Under the pieces are notes generated by a model. It saw nothing but the letters and a program-made list of their open reading frames with translations, was not told the DNA's origin and searched no databases. 64,000 bases of DNA from Bacillota bacterium (GTDB taxonomy: Bacteria; Bacillota; Clostridia; Christensenellales; UMGS416). Positions 25,667 to 33,446 of this stretch are shown in pieces. The translations under genes and the position numbers were made by a program. Location of the stretch: positions 1 to 64,000 of the forward strand of contig JAEYPH010000056.1 of NCBI GenBank assembly GCA_023410875.1. Reading direction: 5' to 3'. Positions within the stretch are counted from its first letter, which is position 1, and the number at the start of each line of letters is the position of its first letter.

Positions 25667-26554
25667 TCAGCCCTTCACGCTGCCCAGCACCAGGCCGGTC
25701 GTGAAATACTTCTGCAGGAACGGATAGATCAGCATGATGGGGAGCGCGCCCATGAACAATTGCGCGGCGCGCCCGGTGCGCACGTCCATCATGCGGATGA
25801 TCTGCGCGTAGTCCCCCTGGGCCAGGCGTATGATGCGCTCGAAATTGCGCAGCAGCATCTGCAGATAGGTCTGCAGGGGATAGCGCATGTTGTTCTGCAT
25901 GTAAATGAGCCCGCCGAACCAGTCGTTCCAATGGGCCACGATGGAGAACAGGCCCACCGTGGCCAGCGATGGCGCCAGAAGCGGCAGAAGCACACGGAAC
26001 AGCACCATGATGGGCGTGGCCCCGTCGATCATAGCTGCTTCTTCCAATTCCTCCGGCAGGCCGCGGATGAAGTTCATCAATATGATCATGCTGAACACCG
26101 GCAGCGCGCCCGGCAGCACCAGCGCCCACAGGCTGTTGAGCAGCCCCAATTGGGTCACGAGCAGATACGTGGGAATGAGCCCGCCGTTGATGATCATCGT
26201 GATAACAAAGTAGATCATGTAAACGTTGCGCCCGGCGAACTTGCTGCTGGATCTGGACAAAGGATATGCCGTGAGCATAATCAGGATCAGGTTGACCGCC
26301 CCGCCCAGCACCACCCGCTGTATCGAAATCCACAGCGCGGTCAGGAACCTTCCGCCCTTGAACGCAAAGCTGTAGGCGGTCAAGGTGAAGTCGATGGGCA
26401 AAAACGTGACCTTGTTGGCCTTTACTGCCCAACCGCTGCTAAAGGAGATGGCCAGCAAATTCAAAAAGGGCAATATGCAGACCACGCATGTCAAAATCAG
26501 AAACACGATGTTGCAGACCGCGAAAACCCGTTGAGCCGGTGACCGGAACTTCAT
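25667..26554 (-). CDS. Carbohydrate ABC transporter permease (LplC/YtcP type)
   Basis: A 295-residue MalG-like inner-membrane permease with six hydrophobic segments. It shows ISFSSGWAVKANKVTFLPIDFTL and MIINGGLIPTYLL, both typical of the LplC/YtcP subgroup. The ATPase-docking EAA loop is EEAAMIDGATPIMVLFRVLLPL. It is the second permease of an importer for oligosaccharides or their methylated or uronic derivatives. No ATPase gene is present, so a shared MsmX-like ATPase elsewhere is likely. Confidence 0.92.
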   Translation of the reverse strand: MKFRSPAQRVFAVCNIVFLILTCVVCILPFLNLLAISFSSGWAVKANKVTFLPIDFTLTAYSFAFKGGRFLTALWISIQRVVLGGAVNLILIMLTAYPLSRSSSKFAGRNVYMIYFVITMIINGGLIPTYLLVTQLGLLNSLWALVLPGALPVFSMIILMNFIRGLPEELEEAAMIDGATPIMVLFRVLLPLLAPSLATVGLFSIVAHWNDWFGGLIYMQNNMRYPLQTYLQMLLRNFERIIRLAQGDYAQIIRMMDVRTGRAAQLFMGALPIMLIYPFLQKYFTTGLVLGSVKG

Positions 26555-26571
26555 AACTCCACCATTCCCTT

Positions 26572-27471
26572 CTAGAACACGCGATAGCCCGCAAGCCTGT
26601 CAGCCAGAAAATACGACAGACAGATCAGCAGGGCGGACACCACCGATTTGAACATGCCTACGGCCGTGCCAAAGGAATATTGCGCTTTCTCGATGCCCAG
26701 GCGATAGACATAGGTGTCGATGATATCGCCGGTCTTGTAGACGATCGGAGAATACATGTTGTAGATCTGATCAAAGCCAGCGTTGAGCACGTTGCCCAGC
26801 GACAAAACCAGCATCAAAATGATCATCGGCATCAGCATGGGCAGGGTGATATGTACGGTCTGCTTCCACCGCCTGGCGCCATCCACGACGGCGGCTTCAT
26901 ATAAACCGGGGTCTATGGAGGTCAGCGCAGCCAAATAGATGACGGTGCCAAAACCGAAGGTTTTCCAGATGTCCGTGACGATCATTGTCCATGGGAAAAG
27001 CTCCGGCTTCCCTAAAAACGAAATCGGCGCCAATCCAAAAACACCGAGAAACTGGTTCACCAAACCGTTGTTCGAGAGAATGTCTATAAACACGCCGGCA
27101 ATGATGACCCACGACAGAAAGTTCGGGACATATACAACGGTCTGGAAAAACCTCTTCAGAGACGTTTTGGACACTTCATTGAGCAGCAGCGAAAAGGTTA
27201 CCGGTACGAGTATGCCGCCGATGATCTTGAAAAACGCGATATAAAACGTGTTCCATATGGTCTGAACGAAATTGGGCTGATTGAACAAATATACGAAGTT
27301 GCCCAATCCCACCCATGGGGAAGCAAACCCCATGGCGGGGTTGTACTTTTGAAAAGCGATGATAAGCCCATACAGCGGGATGTAGCTGAATATGAATACC
27401 AGAATGACAGCCGGTATCAACATGACGTGATACTGCCATTGCATGCCGAGTTTTCGCACGAACGACCTCAT
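26572..27471 (-). CDS. Carbohydrate ABC transporter permease (LplB type)
   Basis: A 299-residue MalF-like permease with six hydrophobic segments. It shows MLIPAVILVFIFSYIPLYGLIIAFQKYNP, TLLLNEV-type loops and the EAA loop YEAAVVDGARRWKQTVHITLPML. The start at 27471 has GGAGAG at seven bases. It forms the pore with the next gene. Confidence 0.92.
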   Translation of the reverse strand: MRSFVRKLGMQWQYHVMLIPAVILVFIFSYIPLYGLIIAFQKYNPAMGFASPWVGLGNFVYLFNQPNFVQTIWNTFYIAFFKIIGGILVPVTFSLLLNEVSKTSLKRFFQTVVYVPNFLSWVIIAGVFIDILSNNGLVNQFLGVFGLAPISFLGKPELFPWTMIVTDIWKTFGFGTVIYLAALTSIDPGLYEAAVVDGARRWKQTVHITLPMLMPMIILMLVLSLGNVLNAGFDQIYNMYSPIVYKTGDIIDTYVYRLGIEKAQYSFGTAVGMFKSVVSALLICLSYFLADRLAGYRVF

Positions 27472-27556
27472 CCAACCACTCTCCTGTTCAGGCCATGGCG
27501 GCGGGGCGCCCAAAATCGCATGGGCTGCACCCGCCGCGCCGGCCGATTGTTTGAGC

Positions 27557-27578
27557 GTAACCGGAACGTTCCGGTTAC
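27557..27578. other. Perfect palindrome at the binding-protein stop codon
   Basis: A 22-base perfect inverted repeat (half-site GTAACCGGAAC) that contains the binding-protein stop codon. As RNA it would form a stable hairpin between the binding-protein and permease cistrons. Such elements often protect or attenuate, giving more binding protein than permease. Confidence 0.6.
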
Positions 27579-29287
27579 TTCTTGCCGTACATTTCGTTTA
27601 TGGCAGCCGTCGCTTCATCGCCGCCGGCGGCTTTCCACTCGGTGATCAGCGTATCGAAGTAATCCACCGGCTCTTCGCCCATGATGATCTTCGTGAAGCC
27701 TTCCTTCAGCAGCTCGTCGAGGTTGGTGCCGTAGTCCAGCAGGGCTTGCGGCGTGGCGCCCCACAGCTTGGATTTCACCAGCAGGTCTCTGTCCACATAC
27801 CCGCACCCAAGGTTCAGAGAGGACCGTTCCTGGCCCATCTGCAGCGTGCGGCCCAGAGCGGTCGGGTCCTTGCTGTTGTACCACTTCATGATCTCGTTGA
27901 AGTAGTTGTACGCGTACCCCGACGAGAACTTCGGACTCTTCTCGCCGGCCTTCACAGCCGCAACAACTTCCTTGACGTCGTAGTAGGAGCGGAACTCCAC
28001 CTTGAAGGGGCCCGTGGTGTGGTGCAGGTTGTTTTCCGAGAATGGCAGCACCTCTTCGATGGTCTTCTCGCCGGTGGCCACCGCCTCATTGAGGATATAG
28101 GAGTAGTAGTTGACCAGCTTGACCAGAACTTCGGGGTTTTTGGCGCTCTTGTTTACGACGTTGTAGATGTTGTTGGGGAACGGGATCGGGTACTTCACCT
28201 GGTTGCCGTCGGCGGAGGGCAGATCGTAGGCCTCCAGCCACGTACCGTCGCCGGTGTTTTTATAGGTGTCGGAAATGACCCAGCTGTACCAGTTTTCTCC
28301 CGGCTGTACACCGACAAGGCCGTTGAGGACGTCGGCTTCCATGGTGTCGAAGTCCAGCGTCGCAAAGTCCGGCCGCAGGATGCCATCCTTATACCATTGC
28401 GCCCACTTGGCCAGCATCGTCTTCATTTCCGGCATGGTCGAACCAAAGACGATCTGCCCCGTGGCATCTTCCACCCAGATCTTGGGATAGGCGTGCCACG
28501 TGGGGGCCATGAAATAGAACTGTTCCAGGTTCTTGGACAGCGGCATGGCGTAGGTAGAGCCATATTTTTGCATGAAGTTCTTCATGAGGGTTTCGAACTG
28601 GTCCAGCGTCTTGATTTCCGGCGATCCGGCCTCTTCATACCAGTTCTTCTTGATCCACATGTAATACGTGTAGCACTCATAGCCATAATGCAACCGGGGC
28701 AGGCCCATGAGCTTGCCGTTCCTTTTGGCCGTGTTGAAAACGTCTGGGTCGTCCGCCTCCATCATCTGGTGCACCTTGGGGGAAGCATACTGTGCATAGA
28801 CATCGTCCAGCGGCTGCAACATATCGGCCGCGACCAGTTGGTCGAATTGCACGGTGTTGCAGTAGAACATATCGGGCAGGTCTTTGGCCGCAATCGCGAG
28901 GTTCAGCTTGGTCTCATATTCACTGGAGACCCACAGGGTTTTGACGTCGATGTTGAAGTCTTTCTTCCAGGCCTTGGTCCACATGTTGTTGTAGATGTCC
29001 TCGCCCTCGGGGAAAACTGCGGAAACCATCTCGTCGTTGACGATGGTGACGGACACGGTTTCGGGGTAAGGCTCCATCCAGCCGCCGGTTTGGGCGGGCG
29101 TCTCAGCAGGCGCCTCACTGGTCTGGGTCGCTTCGGTTGGCGTTGCTGTGGTGGCAGGGCTTGCTTCGATGGCATCAGGCGTAGGCGTGGGCGCCGGTTG
29201 CGCCCCGGTTGTCCGGCCGCACGCGGCCAGCAATGCCACGATCAGCAGCACTGCCAGCATGGATAAAACGTTTCGTTTCGCCCTCAT
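27575..29287 (-). CDS. Extracellular solute-binding lipoprotein (LipO type)
   Basis: A 570-residue family 1 solute-binding protein, large as in the LipO/LplA group. The signal peptide ends in lipobox LLAAC (Cys23), followed by a Thr/Pro/Ala-rich spacer to about residue 66. The mature part shows SVTIVNDEMVSAVFPEGEDIYNNMW, LNLAIAAKDLPDMFYCNTVQFDQL and GRTLQMGQERSSLNLG. It captures an oligosaccharide for the two permeases encoded next. The start has GGAGG-type spacing. A 19-base palindrome lies upstream (29360-29378). Confidence 0.92.
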   Translation of the reverse strand: MRAKRNVLSMLAVLLIVALLAACGRTTGAQPAPTPTPDAIEASPATTATPTEATQTSEAPAETPAQTGGWMEPYPETVSVTIVNDEMVSAVFPEGEDIYNNMWTKAWKKDFNIDVKTLWVSSEYETKLNLAIAAKDLPDMFYCNTVQFDQLVAADMLQPLDDVYAQYASPKVHQMMEADDPDVFNTAKRNGKLMGLPRLHYGYECYTYYMWIKKNWYEEAGSPEIKTLDQFETLMKNFMQKYGSTYAMPLSKNLEQFYFMAPTWHAYPKIWVEDATGQIVFGSTMPEMKTMLAKWAQWYKDGILRPDFATLDFDTMEADVLNGLVGVQPGENWYSWVISDTYKNTGDGTWLEAYDLPSADGNQVKYPIPFPNNIYNVVNKSAKNPEVLVKLVNYYSYILNEAVATGEKTIEEVLPFSENNLHHTTGPFKVEFRSYYDVKEVVAAVKAGEKSPKFSSGYAYNYFNEIMKWYNSKDPTALGRTLQMGQERSSLNLGCGYVDRDLLVKSKLWGATPQALLDYGTNLDELLKEGFTKIIMGEEPVDYFDTLITEWKAAGGDEATAAINEMYGKK

Positions 29288-29359
29288 GAAAATCTCTCCT
29301 CCCGTCGTCGTTGTCGTGCCAATGCGCGCTTGTTGCTGTGCTTACGCGCTGTACATGCA

Positions 29360-29378
29360 TATGCACACCGTGTGCATA
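29360..29378. promoter_or_regulatory. Candidate operator between the importer and GH106-like genes
   Basis: A perfect 19-base palindrome: nine-base arms TATGCACAC and GTGTGCATA around one central base. It sits in the 235-base gap between the divergent binding-protein and hydrolase genes, where one regulator could control both. I found no unambiguous promoter hexamers around it. Confidence 0.55.
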
Positions 29379-29522
29379 GTAGCCCAACACATTCGTTATT
29401 GGTTTGCATTGCGAAGGAAAATGCCATAGAAACAACCGGTAGGAATTGGGCGACGCGCGGCGAATGAAATAAAACAATGCAATTGGTATCGCCCGGCATA
29501 ACGACATCGCGCGAGGAGAGAA

Positions 29523-32500
29523 ATGATGTACGAGAACAACCGCACGGATAAGCTCAGCAGGGCGCTTTTTGAGCACCCCACGGCGGAATACCGCGGCACG
29601 CCCTTCTGGGCCTGGAACTGCGCGCTGGACAGCGCCACGCTGCTGGAGCAGATCGATGTGCTGCGGGACATGGGCTTTGGCGGCTTCCACATGCACGTGC
29701 GCACCGGCATGGCCACGCCATACCTGAGCGACGAGCACATGCGCCTGGTGCGCGACTGCGTGGATCACGCCAAGGCCAACCGCATGCTGGCCTGGCTGTA
29801 CGATGAGGACCGCTGGCCCTCGGGCGCGGCCGGGGGACTGGTGACCCGCGACCCGCAATACCGGGCCCGCTATCTGGTGTTCACCGCGCAGCCCTATGGC
29901 CCGGAGCAATTCGCCATGGACGACTCCTCTGCCCGGGCCGCCCGCACGGGCAACGGCACGCTGGTGGCAAGCTACGATGTGGTGCTCCATGAGGACGGCA
30001 GCCTGCGCAGCTACCGGCGGGTGCAGCCCGACCAGCCCTGCCAGCCTGGCCCAGGCCGCCGCTGGAGCGCCTGGCTGGAGACACCCAAGGAAAGCCCTTG
30101 GTTCAACAACCAGACCTATGTGAACACGCTGGACAAGCGCGCCATCGACCGCTTCATAGAGCTCACCTATGACGCGTATCTAAACACCTGCGGCGACGAG
30201 TTCGGCAAGGTCGTGCCGGCGATCTTCACCGACGAGCCGCAGTTCGCCCACAAGACCACGCTGAAGTTCGCCCACGATGTGAGCGATGTGATACTGCCCT
30301 GGACCGACGACATCCCCGAAACCTATGCCGCCGCCTACGGCGACGACATCCTGGCGCACCTGCCGGAGCTGATCTGGGAACTGCCCGAGGGCGGCGTCTC
30401 CGTGACGCGCTACCGCTACCATGACCACATCGCCGAGCGCTTTGCCGCCGCCTTCGCCGACAACTGCGGCAAGTGGTGCGATGAGCACGGCCTGATGCTG
30501 ACCGGTCACATGATGGAGGAGCCCACGCTCTTCAGCCAGACGGCGGCGCTGGGTGAGGCCATGCGCAGCTACCGCGGCTTCGGCCTGCCCGGCATCGACA
30601 TGCTGTGTGACCGCTACGAATTCACGACGGCCAAGCAGGCGCAGTCGGCCACCAACCAGTTCGGCTACCCCGGCGTTCTCTCGGAGCTCTACGGCGTGAC
30701 CAACTGGGATTTCGACTTCCGCGGCCACAAGCTGCAAGGCGACTGGCAGGCAGCGCTGGGCGTCACCGTGCGGGTGCCCCACCTGTCCTGGGTGTCCATG
30801 GCCGGCGAGGCCAAGCGCGACTACCCGGCGTCCATCAGCTACCAGTCGCCGTGGCACAAGGAATATCGCTACGTGGAGGATCACTTTGCCCGTGTCAACA
30901 CGGCGCTGACCCGCGGCCAAGCCGAGGTGCACGTGGGTGTCATCCACCCGGTGGAGAGCTACTGGCTGCACTGGGGCCCTAAGGAGCAGACCGAGCTGGC
31001 CCGCGGCCAGATGGACCGCAACTTCGAACAGTTGACCGATTGGCTGCTCAAAGGCTGTATCGACTTCGACTTCATCGGCGAATCGCTGCTGCCCATGCAG
31101 TGCGAGCGGGGCAGCGCGCCTCTGCGGGTGGGGCGCATGGCCTATGACGTGATCATACTGCCGGCGCTGCAGACGATACGCTCCAGCACGGTTGCGCTGC
31201 TGGCCGGCTTCGTGGCCGCCGGCGGCAAACTGATTGTGCTGGGCGAAGCGCCCGCGCTGGTGGACGCACAGCCCGGCGACGCGGGGCTGCAGCTGGCCCA
31301 GAGCGCGGTGCGCCTGCCCTATGAGCAGCTCTCGCTGCTCAACTGCCTGGAGAGCAACCGCGTCGTGGGCCTGCGCAATGCCGACGGCAGCATGACCGGC
31401 AACCTGATCACGCAGCTGCGCGCGGACGGGCTCAACAAGTGGCTGTTCATCGCCCACGGCGAGCCCCCGGCCAACAAGGACATTCCCCGCCGCCAAGACA
31501 TCCGCATCACCGTAAAGGGCCTGTGGAAACCCACGCTTTATGACACGATCAGCGGGCAGACAGTGCCGCTGGCCTGCGAGCACCGCGGCGGCAGCACCAT
31601 CATTGCTCACGGTCTTTGGGATCACGACAGCCTGCTGGTGCTTCTGGAGCCCGGCGAGGTTGCAACCGCCAACGCTGCGACAGCGCAGGCCGACGCCGGG
31701 CAGCCCATCGCCATCGGCCACAACCTGCCCTACACGCTGAGCGAGCCCAACGTGCTGCTGCTGGACGTGGCCGAAAGCCGCCTGGACGACGGCCCATGGA
31801 TGCCGGCGGAAGAGCTGCTGCGGGCCGACAACCACATCCGCGCCCAGCTTAACTGGCCCTCGCGCCAGAGCTCCGTTGCCCAGCCCTGGGTGGTGCCCGA
31901 CGAGCCCGCGCAGCACACGGTGTCGCTGCGCTTCACGATCCTAAGCGAGCTGGCGCTGGAAGGCGCGCAGCTGGCCATAGAGGACGCCGAGCGCGTGCGC
32001 CTGACCCTCAACGGCCAGCCGATGGAAAGCCGCGTGAACGGCTGGTTCACCGACAAGGCGATCCAGACCGTGGCGCTGCCTGCGCTGCGGGCGGGGGAGA
32101 ACACGCTGATCGCGGAAATCCCCTTCAGCCGCCGCGCCAACATCGAGTGGTGCTATGTGCTGGGCAGCTTCGGCGTGCGCCTGAGTGGCCGCGACGCGGT
32201 GCTCACAGCCCAGCCCGCGACGCTGGCCTTCGGCGACAGTGCGACCCAGGGCCTGCCCTTCTACGGCGCGAACATCACCTACCACGCGGCGTTCCAATGC
32301 GAAGGCGGCGACGTGCGCGTGCACATCCCCAACTACCGCGGCGCGCTGCTGCGGGTAACGCTGGATGGGGGCGAAAGCGCCCGCATCGTCTACGCACCCT
32401 ATGACCATGTGTTCCGCGATGTGGCCCCCGGTGAGCACCGGCTGGACATCACGCTGTACGGCACGCGGCACAACAGCTTCGGCGCGCTGCACAACGCCGA

Positions 32501-32618
32501 CAGCACCATGACCTGGGCCGGCCCCAGCGCGTGGCGCTCGAGCGGCGACAGCTGGTGCTACGAATACCGCCTGCGCCCCGCCGGCGTGCTGACGACGCCC
32601 ATGGTGACGCTGCTATGA
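29523..32618 (+). CDS. GH106-like glycoside hydrolase (putative alpha-L-rhamnosidase type)
   Basis: A 1031-residue cytoplasmic protein without a signal peptide. The N-terminal barrel has TPFWAWNCALDSATLLEQI, GFGGFHMHVRTGMATPYLSD and WLYDEDRWPSGAAGGLV, all characteristic of the GH106-related family. FTDEPQF and MLTGHMMEEP are acidic blocks that could hold catalytic residues. The C-terminal third contains beta-sandwich regions (LNGQPMESRVNGWFTDKAIQ, AGENTLIAEIPF). Family members act on alpha-L-rhamnosides, but many relatives are untested. The stop overlaps the next gene by four bases. Confidence 0.78.
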   Translation: MMYENNRTDKLSRALFEHPTAEYRGTPFWAWNCALDSATLLEQIDVLRDMGFGGFHMHVRTGMATPYLSDEHMRLVRDCVDHAKANRMLAWLYDEDRWPSGAAGGLVTRDPQYRARYLVFTAQPYGPEQFAMDDSSARAARTGNGTLVASYDVVLHEDGSLRSYRRVQPDQPCQPGPGRRWSAWLETPKESPWFNNQTYVNTLDKRAIDRFIELTYDAYLNTCGDEFGKVVPAIFTDEPQFAHKTTLKFAHDVSDVILPWTDDIPETYAAAYGDDILAHLPELIWELPEGGVSVTRYRYHDHIAERFAAAFADNCGKWCDEHGLMLTGHMMEEPTLFSQTAALGEAMRSYRGFGLPGIDMLCDRYEFTTAKQAQSATNQFGYPGVLSELYGVTNWDFDFRGHKLQGDWQAALGVTVRVPHLSWVSMAGEAKRDYPASISYQSPWHKEYRYVEDHFARVNTALTRGQAEVHVGVIHPVESYWLHWGPKEQTELARGQMDRNFEQLTDWLLKGCIDFDFIGESLLPMQCERGSAPLRVGRMAYDVIILPALQTIRSSTVALLAGFVAAGGKLIVLGEAPALVDAQPGDAGLQLAQSAVRLPYEQLSLLNCLESNRVVGLRNADGSMTGNLITQLRADGLNKWLFIAHGEPPANKDIPRRQDIRITVKGLWKPTLYDTISGQTVPLACEHRGGSTIIAHGLWDHDSLLVLLEPGEVATANAATAQADAGQPIAIGHNLPYTLSEPNVLLLDVAESRLDDGPWMPAEELLRADNHIRAQLNWPSRQSSVAQPWVVPDEPAQHTVSLRFTILSELALEGAQLAIEDAERVRLTLNGQPMESRVNGWFTDKAIQTVALPALRAGENTLIAEIPFSRRANIEWCYVLGSFGVRLSGRDAVLTAQPATLAFGDSATQGLPFYGANITYHAAFQCEGGDVRVHIPNYRGALLRVTLDGGESARIVYAPYDHVFRDVAPGEHRLDITLYGTRHNSFGALHNADSTMTWAGPSAWRSSGDSWCYEYRLRPAGVLTTPMVTLL

Positions 32619-33382
32619 CATACCTGGGCTATCAGGCTTCCAGCCTCAAGGCCTACCTTACGACCCTCGAAGATGTGTTGTCCACCTTCCGCCGCCTGCG
32701 GGGCATGGGCTACCGGCACCTGCAGTTGCAGTGGATCGACCAGGCCGTTCCGCTGGAATACACAGCCGATGCCCTGCGGGAGACCGGCCTTACGTGCATC
32801 GCAACCCAGGACAGCTTCCGGGAAGTTCGGGATCATCTGGACTACTTCGTAAAGATGAACCGGCTGTGGGGCAGCAAGTCCCTGTGCATAAGCACGCTGA
32901 CCCAGGAGCAGATGACGCCGGAAGGCCTTCGGGACTTTGCCGCCGAGATGGGCAGGATCGCGCGGACGCTGGGAGAACAAGGAATCTCCCTGACCTTCCA
33001 CCCGCTGTGGTACAACTTCCAGCCGGTGGACGGCGCGAGCGCCGTGGACAAGATCATGGATCTGCTACCACAGGATGTGGGCCTGACGCTGTGCGTGTAC
33101 CACGCCATGCGGGCCGGGCAGGACCCGGTAGCCCTGCTGGAGCGGTACAGCGGCCGGGTGGAGATCTGCCACTTCAAGGATTCCGTATTGCTCCCCGATG
33201 GCAAAGAGGTTTTGGTGCCCGTGGGCCAGGGGCGGATCGACTGGCCGCCGGTCTTCGCGGCGTGCCACCGCACAGGGGTGAAGTGGGGCCTGGCGGAGCA
33301 GGAGAGCTGGCAGAAGGATGCCTTTGTGTGCGCCAAAGAGAGCCTGGATTACATTTCAGAATGTGGAATCACTTGTCCGTAA
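32615..33382 (+). CDS. Sugar phosphate isomerase/epimerase-like TIM barrel
   Basis: A 255-residue xylose-isomerase-like TIM barrel (AP endonuclease 2 family). It shows YRHLQLQWIDQ, GISLTFHPLWYNFQP, VGLTLCVYHAMRAGQDP, VEICHFKD and GVKWGLAEQESW, which carry the usual metal-binding His/Asp/Glu ladder. It probably rearranges a monosaccharide released by the upstream hydrolase. Its ATG overlaps that gene's stop (ATGA), indicating coupling. A strong terminator follows. Confidence 0.85.
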   Translation: MTYLGYQASSLKAYLTTLEDVLSTFRRLRGMGYRHLQLQWIDQAVPLEYTADALRETGLTCIATQDSFREVRDHLDYFVKMNRLWGSKSLCISTLTQEQMTPEGLRDFAAEMGRIARTLGEQGISLTFHPLWYNFQPVDGASAVDKIMDLLPQDVGLTLCVYHAMRAGQDPVALLERYSGRVEICHFKDSVLLPDGKEVLVPVGQGRIDWPPVFAACHRTGVKWGLAEQESWQKDAFVCAKESLDYISECGITCP

Positions 33383-33394
33383 ACTGCCGCACAC

Positions 33395-33426
33395 AAAGCG
33401 GGACAGGCCGACGCCTGTCCCGCTTT
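33395..33426. terminator. Bidirectional intrinsic terminator
   Basis: Arms AAAGCGGGACAGG and CCTGTCCCGCTTT form a 13-base-pair stem with a six-base loop. The A/T-rich ends serve both the plus-strand isomerase (stop at 33382) and the minus-strand GH2 gene (stop at 33447). Confidence 0.9.
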
Positions 33427-33446
33427 CTTACCTCGCAGACGCTATT

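Noticed and set aside
25587..26432. A long N-terminal extension of the UroD-family N-terminal frame
   Set aside because: It is the permease gene in another frame. The protein match begins near 25577.
27443..29266. A 607-residue open frame opposite the solute-binding protein
   Set aside because: Shadow of a clear lipoprotein gene with signal peptide and lipobox on the other strand.
30180..31916. A 578-residue open frame opposite the GH106-like gene
   Set aside because: Composition-driven shadow; the plus-strand frame has family motifs from end to end.
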